This document shows positions 53,205 through 64,000 of a DNA stretch of 64,000 nt, one piece after another. How positions within the stretch are numbered: the stretch's first letter is position 1; each line of letters begins with the position of its first letter. Source of the stretch: Ryuthela nishihirai (taxonomy: Eukaryota; Arthropoda; Arachnida; Araneae; Heptathelidae); the NCBI GenBank assembly GCA_038380435.1, contig JAWZYU010000007.1, forward strand, positions 22,733,001 to 22,797,000, read 5' to 3'. Position numbers and translations under genes: made by a program. Below the pieces are notes generated by a model. That model was not told the DNA's origin. It did no database searches and was given only the letters and a program-made list of their open reading frames with translations.

Positions 53205-54570
53205 AGGGGGTTATGGCGCTGGGGAGATAGAAGTTTGACAAACGTTTCTCCATAAAATATTTGTTTTTAAATTTAAAAGCCTTCAAATGAGCTTTTTTTT
53301 CTAGTATCATAGCGTGAGAGGCTACTGAGGAGATGATGAGTTCGCAAACGGTTCTCCATTAAACATTTTTTTAAAGTTAGAATGCTTCGAAGGTGAGTTT
53401 TTACCACTGTCGTAGCATGAGAAGCTATTGGGAAAATGGTGGGTTGAAAAAGGTTCTTCTAAAACTTTAACTTTGAAAGTTAGAAGACTTCAAAAGTGAC
53501 TTTTTTTTTACCAGTGTAGTAGCTTGAGAGGCTGCCGGGAAGATCGTGGGCTGAGAAACGGTTCTTCATAAAACATTTGTTTTCGTAGTTTTAAGGCCTC
53601 GAATACGGTTTATGTTTTCACTGTTATAACTTGAGAGTGTACTGGGGAGATCGTGAGCTCACAAAGGGTTCTCCTTAAAACATTTGTTTTCAAAGTTAGA
53701 AGGCTACTTTTTACCAGTGTCATAACCTCTGACACTACTGGGGAGATCCTGAGCTAGCAAATGATTTTCCATAAAATATTTGTTTTCAAAGTGAGAAGGC
53801 TTTTAAGGTGACCTTTTTACCAGTGTAATTTGGGTTGGGTTGTTTTACCTCTGAGCGGCACTTTTTTGCACACCCTGGGCTAAATGGCCAGGTTACATGG
53901 AACCCGAAGGCTCAGAGAAGGTTGGGGGAGGGGACCCACTGGAACAGCTGTTGGGAGACAGATGGTAGCCTCCCGTCAAGGCCATCCAGCGTGTTCTTTA
54001 ACGTGCACAGGGTATGTCTCTCCCGCACACGGGGCCACGGCTTAACGTCCCATCCGACGGACGGCGGCCTTTCCAAGCCCATCGGTGTCCCCTACTGACC
54101 GTGGGCAGGGCGCGGAATTTTGCGGAGATAAATCTCAATGCTGACCCAGCTGGGACTCGAACCTGGGAACTACAGATTACGAGCCTGGCGCGCTACCGAC
54201 TGAGCCATCCCCGCCCTTTACCAGTGTAAATAACCTGAGAGTATAGCGGGGATATCGTGGGCTGACAAACGGTTCTTTATAAAACATTTGCTTTCAAAGT
54301 TAGGTCGCTTCGAATGTGATTTTTTTTATCAGTGTTATCACCGAATAACTATCTATCGTGGAGATGTGAATTGAAACAGTTCTCCATGAAACATTTGTTT
54401 TCAACGTTAGAAGGTTTCGAAGGTTGCTTTTTACCAGTGTCATAGCCTGAGAGCTACTGGGAAGATCATGAGCAAACAAAAGGTTCTCCGTAAAACATTT
54501 GTGTTTAAAGTTTGAACGCTTTGAATTTGGTTTAGCGTGGTTTTTATCCAGTGTCGTAGCCTGAGGAGAC
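53205..54570 (+). repeat. ~105-bp degenerate tandem repeat, about ten units
   Basis: Each unit has ACCAGTGTCATAGCCTGAG, CTACTGGGGAGAT, CAAACGGTTCTCCATAAAAC, and TTTGTTTTCAAAGTTAGAAGG. Landmark positions near 53,301, 53,405, 53,513, 53,618, 53,714, 53,819, then 54,221, 54,330, 54,434 and 54,548 after the SINE1 give spacings of 96-114 bp. Confidence 0.88.
53829..54216 (-). mobile_element. SINE1, full-length young copy in the 105-bp array
   Basis: Complete element. TSD TTTACCAGTGTAA at 53,816-53,828 and 54,217-54,229 (13 bp) is taken from the array's own landmark. The antisense 87-codon frame is open (53,835-54,098). Confidence 0.97.
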
Positions 54571-55009
54571 ATGACAATATTGGGATGATTGACGGTTGAT
54601 TGATAATATCATTGGCCGATGATCTACGATAAATGTGGAATCATCTCCTATGTATTCTTATCGTCTCCGCATAACATCCACTGATTCCACTCGCACTAAC
54701 CCTCCTCTTTTTTAATAGGAAAGCATGCATTATGCAACAGTTGTCTTGAGCAGTAGATTAGGGACAAAGTATAATTCCCATTCATTAACCAACGTACGTG
54801 ATCCACGTCGGAGAAGGATTTTTTTTTAAACATTTTTGCATATATTGCAACGACCGAATTGCATCTCAAGTGCTACAGAATCTTTTGCTTGGAAGCCCAG
54901 TGCCTCGAGGGAGAAAATGTTAGGAATTCCCGATGCATGATTAAGAATAGTCTTAGGTATATTATGCAACTTCATATAAAGAAATTAAAGCGTTTGAGAC
55001 GTTTTTCAG
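54571..55009. other. Unassigned stretch
   Basis: Nothing recognised. Confidence 0.45.
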
Positions 55010-57520
55010 TTTACTACTTTTTTTGAGGAGAAAATGTAGGGTCGTCCTCCCTTCATTAGGATTTAAAGCTTCAGTACACATTAGCAACACACTATAATAA
55101 AGAAGAAGTATATTTTTCTCTTCTCAGATCCTTTTTGCAGCATATTTTACCTTTTACTTCAACATTTGGTTAGTAGCACACTTTATGAGGGAAAATCTAG
55201 TTTTCTCAACTTCCAAAGTACCGGTAGCAGAACCTTTTTTCTTTTTCTTAGATACCGCTAGTAACACATTTTATTCTTCTTGTTTTAACATTTAAAACAG
55301 CGTACTTTGGGAAGGAAAAATACAAATTTTTCTCATGGCACATCTCATTAGGGGGTCCGAGTTTTTTCTTCCCAGAGCGTATTTTCTTCTTATTCTTTCC
55401 ATATTAGGAGTATCACACTCTAGAAAAAATTTTTCTTCTTTTTCAAAGTTTTTCACAGATCCCATTAGAGTTGCAATTTCTTTCCTATATCCCATTAGCA
55501 GCACATTTTCTTCTTCTTGTTATCATAATCTAAAAAGCATAATTTTAAGGGAAAGAACCAAAGTTTCCTTCTTTATCCAAGACACTATTAAAGGCGCAAT
55601 TTTCATCTTCCCAGCGCTCATTAGCAGCACACTTTCATCTTTATTATTTTCACATTCGGAGCAGCACACTTTATAAAAGAAAACCCAAAGTTTTGTTCTT
55701 TTTCAAAGAACCCATTAGGGGCGCAATTTTCGTTTTCCCGGAGCCCATTAACATTCGGTTTTCCCTTCTAAAGAATGTTGTTCCTAATATGGAAACGAAA
55801 AGAAAATATGCTGCTCTCTTTTTTATCTTTTTATCGGCTCACATAAGGGTAAAATTTTGTTCTTTCCAAAGCCTATGAACAGCACATTTTCTTCTTGTTT
55901 TCGCATTTCGGAGAAGCACAATTTAGAAAGGAAAATCTAAAAATTTCTTCCGTTTTTTGCAGAGTCCATTACAGGACCAAATTTCTTCTCCCCAGAGCCC
56001 ATTAGAAGCACATTCTACTCTTCTTGTTTCTACATTCGGAGCAGAAACTTTGGAGAGGAAAACCCAATTTTCTTCAATTTCTCAGATCCCATTCGAAGCA
56101 CACTTCTCCTCACAACCCATTAGGAGGATATTTCGTTTTTCATGTCTCCCCATTTTGAGCAGTACACTTTCGAAAGGAAAATCTAAAACATTCTTTTTTT
56201 TCACAGATCCCATTAGAGGTGTAATTTCCTTTTTCTAAAGTCCATTAACAGCACAATTTGGAAGGGAAATCTCAAAGTTTTCTTCTTTTTCGTAGATTTC
56301 ATTAGGGGCACAATTTTTTTCATCCTAGAGCGCATTGGCAGCATACTTTTCTTTTTTTTGTTTCCGCATTCCGAGCAGAACACTTTAGAAGGTAAAACTG
56401 AAGTTTTCTTCTTTTTCGCAGATCCCATTAAGGGCACATTTTTACTCTTTCCAGTTTTTTAATTCGATTAACAGTACAAACTAAAAAAAAATTCCGTACT
56501 TCTCCTTTTCCGAAATCCCATTATCTGAACACTTTAGAAACAAAAAATAATAATAAAATTAAATAAAAAGTATAGTATTTCTTTCTTTATCCATTTAAAG
56601 TTGACATTTCTACATATTTTTAAACCTGCTCAATAGTTCACTACGAAAGGGAAAAACTTTTTCGTCTTTCCTTGATCCTAATAACAGCACACTTTTCATC
56701 TATTTTCCGGAATAAGTTAACAGCACACTATTTTTCCCCCAGAACATTTTAGCAGCACACTATTTTTCCCCCAGAACACTTCAGCAGCACACTATTTTTC
56801 CCCAAGAACACTTAGCAGCATGCTTTAACGGTGAAAACTCAATTTTGTTTTCTCCAATTTCCCATTGGAAAAAAAAAAAGATGTTATTAACGTTTTCGTT
56901 TTAGATCCTGTTGAAAGAATACGCCTTTCAGATCGCATTTGCAGTGCAATTTCGTGGTGGAAATCTGCATTTTTACTTCTTCCTAGAGCTTTTGTCAGCA
57001 TCACGCTTTATTTTTTAGTTTCTAAATTCGTTCAGCATCACACTTTAGAAGGAAAAAAAATCTACATTGTTTTCAGATTCCGTTATCAACACACTTTAGT
57101 TCTTCCATGAAACTTTTCTTCTTCCACACAATCCGTTAGCAGAACACTATAGAAGCGAAATCCACTCTTTGATTCTTCTTTAGAGATCCCGTTAGCAGCA
57201 CATTTTAGAGGTGAAAACTCTCACTTCTCTTCTCGTTCCCAGATCAGGTTAGCAGCGCACTTTTCGATTCGTTTCTAGATCCGTTTGCAGCGCATTTTGG
57301 AAGTGAAAACAGATATTTTTCTTCTTGTTCCTAGACCCACGTTAACAGTACACTTTTTCATCTTGTTCTCAGATTTCTTCAGCAGTATACTTTAGAAAGA
57401 AAAACCTCCAGTTTTTATTATTTCTAGATGCCTTTTGTAGCACACTTTAGAAGCGATAACACGCCTTTTTTTCTCCGTATCTCCCATACCCCATTAGCAC
57501 AACCAGAGCAAAAAATTGAA
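55010..57520 (+). repeat. Degenerate ~120-130-bp repeat with CCCATTAGCAGCACAC words
   Basis: Units combine AGCAGCACACTTTAGAAAGG, AAAACCCAAAGTTTTC, CTTCTTTTTCACAGATCCC and ATTAGAGGCGCAATTTTC. Several spacings near 56 kb are 119-130 bp; others are multiples or deletions. Sequence drift is high, and the frames across it are Phe/Ser-rich artefacts. Confidence 0.75.
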
Positions 57521-58065
57521 TGTCCAATCACAAATGCGAGTTCTCCATCTCACTCCGATAGCCAAATTATTATATGAATATATATATATAGTTTATATAC
57601 TTTAAAAAATTCAGTTTTCCTCATATTTTATATGGAATTCCCACATTCTTAATTTTCTATTATATGTATATATATTTCTTTTTATTATTATTTTTTTTTT
57701 AATTTTAATTGAAGAAAAGTGCATTTGGGGCTCCTAAAGATAAGAGCCTGGGCTAAATGGACCCGATGACAAAACCTCTACCTGGGCCTGAGTATAACCA
57801 ATTATAAATTTCGTATTTAAAAAAATAGTTTTCTTTTAACACATTCTAACAGTCACCTTGGTACCAAAACCAATGTGCCAAAACACTGCAGATTAATCTC
57901 TTAGCAGCAATATTTCTTAACAATATCCAAGAATGCGAACTGATACAATCATAAATACACAACAATTTAAATATTTTTATTCTCGACACTCTTAAAAGCT
58001 ATCCATTTCAGCACCGAAATCAAATATGAAATGCAGGTAATTATTCTCTGCGATTACAGATAGAA
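57521..58065. other. AT-rich unassigned stretch
   Basis: Includes a TATATA run near 57,580. A GGGCTAAATGGACCCGATGA phrase near 57,752 weakly recalls SINE1 tail words. No gene. Confidence 0.45.
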
Positions 58066-58113
58066 GTTATCACCGATTCACAGCAAGATAAAAAAAAAAT
58101 TATCCCTCAAACA
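58066..58113 (+). repeat. Left member of a 48-bp inverted pair (partner 59,137-59,184)
   Basis: 45 of 48 bases match the reverse complement of 59,137-59,184. The segment spans GATTCACAGCAAGATAAA and the start of the SINE2 tail (CCCTCAAACA). Confidence 0.9.
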
Positions 58114-58272
58114 ACTGCTTGCCACAGAGGTCTGAGAGCATTCTGTCAGTTTAATACGCCCTACAGAAGAATGCCAGGCATCAGCAAAAAGACAACACAA
58201 ACATCCATGCCTTACCCAGGTCCCTTTCATCAGTAGCCCAACACGCTAACCACTCGGCCACGGGATAGCCAC
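58103..58272 (-). mobile_element. SINE2 copy
   Basis: Plus strand: CCCTCAAACAACTGCTTGCC, ACAGAGGTCTGAGAGC, ATCAGCAAAAAGACAAC, CCTTACCCAGGTCCC and ACACGCTAACCACTCGGCC. The middle is shortened. The tRNA-like head is recognisable, with a decayed B box. Confidence 0.88.
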
Positions 58273-58360
58273 ATCAAACTCAGGAGCTAGGTGTTGCAAT
58301 GCTTTAAATAAACAGTAATTAAATCATTAAATATTAGGCGAAATGAAACAATTTTCAATG

Positions 58361-58758
58361 TTGGGTTGGGTTGTTTTACCTCTGAGCGGCACTATTTTGC
58401 ACACCATGGGCTAAATGGCCAGGCAACAAGGACCCCGAAGGCTCAGAGAAGGTTGGGGGAGGGGACCCATTGGAACAGCTGTTGGGGAGACAGATGGTAG
58501 CCTCCCGTCAAAGCCATCCAGCGTGTTCTTTAACGTGCACAGGGTATGGCTCTCCCGCACACGGAGCCACGGCTTAACGTCCCATCCGACGGACGGCGGC
58601 CTTTCCAAGCCCATCGGTGTCCCCTACAGACCGTGGGCAGGGCGGGGAATTTTGCGGAGATAAATCTCAACGCTTACCCAGCTGGGACTCGAACCTGGGA
58701 ACTACAGATTACGAGCCTGGCGCGCTACCGACTGAGAACACCCCCCCGCCCCCGCCCC
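58361..58758 (-). mobile_element. SINE1, full-length copy
   Basis: Complete in minus orientation, with a C-rich, G-poor degenerate 5' terminus at 58,740-58,758. TSD CAATTTTCAATG at 58,349-58,360 and 58,759-58,770 (12 bp). Confidence 0.96.
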
Positions 58759-58770
58759 CAATTTTCAATG

Positions 58771-59261
58771 AAATAACTAATCAAAGATTTTTAAATTTAG
58801 ACTATAGCAATAAATTATTGTTCCATAAACGAGTACTTGGTGGAACAGATATCCACCAGAATTTGGTTTTAATTTGTTTTTTATTAAATAAATATTTTTT
58901 GTTATAGCTTATTGCCAAAATTTTTCCATAATTATAATTATGTATCTAAGCTCTCTTAAAGTTTATTCATTTTATTAAACATGCCTAATAATCTTTCTTA
59001 GCTTCCTATACGGCCATTTAAGATATTCGGTAATAAAGCTAAAACATAACAATTAAAAATGGAGTAAAAGTACACTAATGAAACAATATAACAAATTAAC
59101 ATCACAATTTGGAAGAAGTTAATTCTGTATTGAAACTGTTTGAGGGATAATTTATTCTTTATCTTGCTGTGAATCGCTGATAACTTATTAAATAAAATAA
59201 ACAATAATAAACGAAGTAAAATAAAATCATTGCTCTTAATTTGTGTCGTCCTCATTGAAAC
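58771..59261. other. AT-rich stretch holding the right inverted-pair member
   Basis: 59,137-59,184 is the inverted partner of 58,066-58,113. Otherwise unassigned. Confidence 0.6.
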
Positions 59262-59312
59262 ACTTGTGTGCAAAAAAGGTGCCGCTCTGAGGTAAAACTG
59301 CCCAACCCTCAC
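59262..59312 (+). mobile_element. SINE1 tail fragment
   Basis: TTGTGTGCAAAAAAGGTGCC, GCTCTGAGGTAAAACTGCCC and AACCC: only the last ~45 bp of the family, a very short 5'-truncated insertion. Confidence 0.8.
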
Positions 59313-59319
59313 TCTATTA

Positions 59320-60930
59320 CGATGTTGTCAGCTTGCATCTTTTGGTTTTTTTCGCATATCACAATGTTGAATCTTTTTCATTCTTCACAGGGACGGGAGT
59401 GGCTCAGTCGGTAGCGCGCCAGGCTCGTAATCTGTAGTTCTCAGGGTCGAGTCCCAGCGGGGTCAGCGTTGAGATTTATCTCCGCAAAATTCCCCGCCCT
59501 GCTCACGGTCAGTAGGGGACACCGATGGGCTTGGAAAGGCCGCCGTCCGTCGGATGGGACGTTAAGCCGTGGCCCCGTGTGCGGGAGAGCTGTGCACGTT
59601 AAAGAACACGCTGGATGGCCTTGACGGGAGGCTACCATCTGTCTCCCAACAGCTGTTCCAGTGGGTCCCCTCCCCCAACCTTCTCTGAGCCTTCGGGGTC
59701 CTTGTGGCCTGGCCATTTAGCCCATTGTGTGCAAAAAAGTGGCGCTCAGAGGTAAAACATTCATTCTTCACAGTGTTGTTAATTTGCATCTTTTGCTTTC
59801 TTCACATTGTTATTAATCAGCACCTTTATCATTTGCAAAATGTTATCCATTTATAATTCTTTCTTATTTTTCAGTTTCCAAATTGCATCTTTCGCATTCT
59901 TTAGTGTTATAAATTTACATCTTTTGCATTCTACGGTATTATTAATTTTTATCTTTTGCGTTCTTCTCAGTGCTATGAATTTGCATCTTCTCCGTTCTTC
60001 ACAATGCTATGAATTTACATCTTCTCCGTTCTTCAAACTGCTATGAATTCGCTTCTTTTGCGTTCTTTACAATGTTATGCTTTTCATCTTTTGCGTTCTT
60101 CACGATTGTTATGAATTTTCACCTTTATCAGCCTCTCCACGCTGTCCATTCGTAATTATTTTTTATTCTTCACAGTGTTTCCAAATTCCGAATTTTTCAT
60201 TCTTCACAGGGTTATTATTTTGCTACCTTTATCAGTCTTCATATTTAGTCCATTTCAATTCGCTATTCTTCACAATTCATTTCCCATTTCCTTTTTCTAT
60301 TCGTCACTTGTTGTCAATTTGCATATTTTTCATTCTTCACCGTGCTTTCAGCTTTTGCAACTTTATCACGCTTTACATCTTTATTAATTTCTAATTTCAC
60401 ATGACGTTCTCAATTTATCTATATCTACACAGTTTTAACTCCGCATAGTTCTGCCATTTTTTGCTTAACTCACTTTACCCAGGGTTGTCAGTTTACACAC
60501 TTTCCCAATGTTCGTTGCGCTGCCAAATGCTTCCTTATTCCCACAGCGCATCATTGTCAATCGTACTTTTCTCATTCAGCAAAACGTTAGCAATTTATTA
60601 CCTTTATCATATTCGGGGCAAATTTGTCATTATTTACTTTTCGCATTTTGTACGGTTTGGTCAATTTTATACCTTGTCATTGTGCACAGTGTTGTCAGTT
60701 GGCATATTTCACGCCTTCACGTTGTTAATTTCCATCTTCCTAATTCCTTTCACGCTGTTAATTTCCATCTTCCTAATTCCTTTCACGCTGTCAATTTCCA
60801 TCTTTCCAACTCTTGAGCAGTATTGCCAATTTGGAGTTTCCACCTTTAACACAGCTTTATTTAATCAATACCTTTCTGACTACACATTAGCATCAACTTG
60901 CAAAATATTTACTCTTTGAGTTGAATTGGC
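59320..60930 (+). repeat. Degenerate ~34-bp minisatellite (proximal part of a 4-kb array)
   Basis: CATTCTTCACAGTGTTG plus TTAATTTGCATCTTTTG-type units, strongly drifted, ~45 units allowing for the SINE1 insertion. Similar in layout to the 34- and 35-bp units that follow. Confidence 0.8.
59391..59759 (+). mobile_element. SINE1, full-length copy in the minisatellite
   Basis: Head boxes present (B box altered to GGGTCGAGTCCC), body with a short deletion after GCGGGAGAGC, tail ending GGTAAAAC. TSD TTCATTCTTCACAG at 59,377-59,390 and 59,760-59,773 (14 bp). Confidence 0.96.
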
Positions 60931-61440
60931 ATCTTTTCATCCTTTCCCTTTAGTGTCGGTGGGGAACCTTTTCACCCTTTCCCTTTCGTCTCAGTTGTCA
61001 CGTTTTCACTCTTTCCCTTTCGTCTCAGTTGTCACCTTTTCACCCTTTCCCTTTCGTCTCAGTTGTCACGTTTTCACTCTTTCCCTTTCGTCTCAGTTGT
61101 CACCTTTTCACCCTTTCCCTTTCGTCTCAGTTGTCACCTTTTCACCCTTTCCCTTTCGTCTCAGTTGTCACCTTTTCACCCTTTCCCTTTCGTCTCAGTT
61201 GTCACCTTTTCACCCTTTCCCTTTCGTCTCAGTTGTCACGTTTTCACCCTTTCCCTTTTGTCTCAGTTGTCACGTTTTCACCCTTTCCCTTTCGTCTCAG
61301 TTGTCACCTTTTCACCCTTTCCCTTTCGTCTCAGTTGTCACCTTTTCACCCTTTCCCTTTCGTCTCAGTTGTCACCTTTTTCCCCTTTCACTTTAGTGTC
61401 AGTTGGCACTTTTTCACCCTTTCACTTTACTGTCAATTGG
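60931..61440 (+). repeat. 34-bp minisatellite, about 14 units, homogeneous
   Basis: CACCTTTTCACCCTTTCCC plus TTTCGTCTCAGTTGT; the main variant is CACGTTTTCACTC. Units are nearly identical, in contrast with the flanks. Confidence 0.95.
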
Positions 61441-61909
61441 CACTTTTCACTCTTTCTTCAAAGTGTCAATCGGCACAATATTTCCTTTTGCACTGCATTG
61501 GCTACTGTTACATCTTCACCCTTTGCAATGAAATGAGAATTAACACATTTATTACTTTTGAACTACCTTGTCGATTAGCATTTTTTCATTTTGCAGCGAA
61601 TTGCCACCTTTTTCGCTTTAAAATAAGTTGTCAGTTGCCATCTTTTCGACCTTTTCATTGCACTGTCAATTGCTACCCTGTGAATTGGAATCTTTTTCAC
61701 TCTTATACTTCCTTGTCAATTGGCCCCATTTTCACTCGTACACTTTATTTTCAAAAGGTACCATTTTCTCCCTTACACTTCACTATAAACTTGCACTTAT
61801 TCACTTGAAGAGCATTGTCAACTGACACAATTTTCACTCTCACACGTTATTTTCAATGGCCACTTTTCCACTCTATCACTGAGTTGTCAATTGCCATATT
61901 TTCCCCTTT
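61441..61909 (+). repeat. Diverged units between the 34- and 35-bp domains
   Basis: Units such as CACTTTTCACTCTTTC plus TTCAAAGTGTCAATCGG are intermediate in sequence between the neighbouring homogeneous blocks. Confidence 0.8.
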
Positions 61910-63410
61910 GCTATCAGTTGGTACCTTTTTCACTCTTGCACCTCATTATCAATTGACACCTTTTTCACTCTTGTACCTCATTATCAATTGACACCTTTTT
62001 CACTCTTGTACCTCGTTATCAATTGACACCTTTTTCACTCTTGTACCTCATTATCAATTGACACCTTTTTCACTCTTGCACCTCATTATCAATTGACACC
62101 TTTTTCACTCTTGCACCTCATTATCAATTGACACCTTTTTCACTCTTGTACCTCATTATCAATTGACACTTTTTTTCACTCTTGTACCTCATTATCAATT
62201 GACACTTTTTTTCACTCTTGTACTTCATTATCAATTGACACCTTTTTCACTCTTGCACCTCATTATCAATTGACACCTTTTTCACTCTTGTACCTCATTA
62301 TCAATTGACACTTTTTTCACTCTTGTACTTCATTATCAATTGACACCTTTTTCACTCTTGCACCTCATTATCAATTGACACCTTTTTCACTCTTGTACCT
62401 CATTATCAATTGACACCTTTTTCACTCTTGTACCTCATTATCAATTGACACCTTTTTCACTCTTGCACCTCATTATCAATTGACACCTTTTTCACTCTTG
62501 CACCTCATTATTAATTGACACCTTTTTCACCCTTGTACCTCATTATCAATTGACACCTTTTTCACTCTTGCACCTCATTATCAATTGACACCTTTTTCAC
62601 TCTTGCACCTCATTATCAATTGAAATCTTTTTCACTCTTGTACCTCATTATCAATTGACACCTTTTTCACTCTTGTACCTCATTATCAATTGACACCTTT
62701 TTCACTCTTGCACCTCATTATCAATTGACACCTTTTTCACTCTTGTATCTCATTATCAATTGACACCTTTTTCACTCTTGTATCTCATTATCAATTGACA
62801 CCTTTTCACTCTTTCACCTCATTATCAATTGACACCTTTTTCACTCTTGCACCTCATTATCAATTGACACCTTTTTCACTCTTTGCATCTCATTATCAAT
62901 TGACACCTTTTTCACTCTTTGCATCTCATTATCAATTGACAGCGTTTTCACTTTTGAACCTCATTATCAATTGGCACCTTTTCTTATTCACGAACTCCAT
63001 TATTAATTGGAAACTTTTTCACTCTTTTACTTCATTATCGTTTGTACTTTTTTCACTATTGCATCGAATAATCAATTAGCACCTTTACATTCTTGCACTT
63101 CATTATCAATTGGCATCTTTTTCACTCATGGACATCATTATCAATGGGCATCTTTTTCACTATTACAACTCATTATCGTTGGAACCTTTTTCACTCTTAC
63201 ACGAAATATCGATTGGCACTTTCTATATACTCTTGCACCTCATTATCAATTGACATCTCTTTTACTGATGAACATTATTATCAATTAGCAATCTTTTCAC
63301 TCTTGCTCCTCGTTATAGGTTGGCACGTTTTCACTATTGGATCACATTATCAATTGGCACCTTTTACACTATTGCATATCATTGAAATTGGCCTCTTTTT
63401 AACTCGACTA
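61910..63410 (+). repeat. 35-bp minisatellite, about 40 units
   Basis: CACCTTTTTCACTCTTGTACC plus TCATTATCAATTGA; alternation of TGTACC and TGCACC variants is block-like (61,950-62,790). Units decay after 62,800 and end near 63,410. Confidence 0.95.
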
Positions 63411-64000
63411 CCGTTTAGTTTAAAGCAGGCATGGCGGACTTGTCGCATGTCGGACTTATAATGCAAGTCCTATAGATTACATACTAAACAAAAAAGCAAT
63501 ACTAGACAAGAAACATTGTTATTATTGTTATCATATCTTAAAACACGCCCTTTTCCTCTTTTATCAGAAGCAATAGAATATTATCCAACCTCCCCACCAG
63601 AAATATTTTATAATGCTCGACCAGGTCAGGATTGATGATTGTTTTTCTTCGTTATGGTCTAGCCCATCTTTTAAGGTATTGACATCCCCTTAAGCTATCA
63701 ACTTTGCTGCAGAAGCAATAACAGAAAGCCACAGTGGTTGTGACATCTCAACAGAAAATTCCTCAGCAGACAACTAACAACAAAGCAGTATGCTTTTATG
63801 AAATAACATTGAACCGAATTCTTCTCGAATGTGATGTTGTGTTACAAATAGTGTCAAATCAGGCGTAATATTGCAGCATCACAAGAGATAAATTGCACGC
63901 CATAGATGATTATAGGGATGAAAAAAAAAAAAGAGTGACGCATCCCACTTATAAACGGTAATGAAATATGCCAATACATTGTTTACAAATCCATAATATG
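63411..64000. other. Unassigned stretch to window end
   Basis: No gene, repeat array or transposon recognised. A short A-run at about 63,921. Confidence 0.45.

Noticed and set aside
61029..61808. 259-codon frame with hydrophobic repeats as a membrane protein
   Set aside because: Reads through the 34-bp array in several overlapping frames at once, so it is a repeat by-product.
1..64000. A new defence, toxin-antitoxin or biosynthetic system
   Set aside because: No set of adjacent intact genes exists in the window. Apart from mobile-element and satellite remnants, only a broken small peptide frame and a promoter-like patch were found.

Overview
This is a gene-poor, AT-rich, repeat-dominated stretch of an animal nuclear genome, most likely an invertebrate and plausibly an arthropod. 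The evidence is what the window carries: decayed non-LTR retrotransposons (jockey-like, RNase H-bearing I-like and RTE/CFDP2-like), a mariner-type helix-turn-helix fragment, a hAT MITE, a Tc1-like foldback element, two tRNA-derived SINE families and many minisatellites. There are no bacterial operons, no CRISPR array and no confidently intact protein-coding gene. The species cannot be named from sequence alone.

Two SINE families recur throughout. SINE1 is about 385 bp, with a tRNA-like head (A box TGGCTCAGTCGG, B box GGTTCGAGTCC) and a 3' end of GGTAAAACAACCCAACCC. About ten copies look young, most with 9-14 bp target-site duplications (TSDs), and several are ancient. SINE2 is about 190 bp, also tRNA-headed, and ends in GCTGCTTGAGG plus A/T-rich sequence. 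Its last 29 bp resemble the 3' end of the RTE-like LINE found here in five decayed copies (13.0-14.2, 20.6-22.8, 29.8-30.4, 41.1-44.7 and 46.3-49.9 kb). That points to a SINE/LINE partnership in which SINE2 uses the LINE's reverse transcriptase.

Layout. 0-8.6 kb: mariner fragment, SINEs, a 290-bp tandem family and a 32-bp minisatellite with a ~190-bp higher-order period. 8.6-12.9 kb: one 4.3-kb minisatellite with a 27-bp domain and a 36-bp domain joined by intermediate units. 13-23 kb: LINE remnants and a ~30-bp minisatellite. 23.5-23.9 kb: a short frame encoding a probable secreted cysteine-containing peptide, with no in-frame ATG. 25-28 kb: foldback copy, SINEs and a degenerate array. 31.2-31.5 kb: a CpG-rich patch with ETS-like and RFX X-box motifs and a splice donor, the best promoter/first-exon candidate. 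31.5-41 kb: AT-rich DNA with a hAT MITE, a 112-bp palindrome and SINEs. 41-50 kb: three LINE copies, one split by a SINE1 with a perfect TSD. 50-63.4 kb: a succession of minisatellites (36, ~105, ~125, 34 and 35 bp) with SINE insertions.

Most long open frames here are by-products of tandem repeats or SINEs. Nothing in the window works as a set of cooperating genes. The biology on view is retrotransposition and local homogenisation of tandem repeats.
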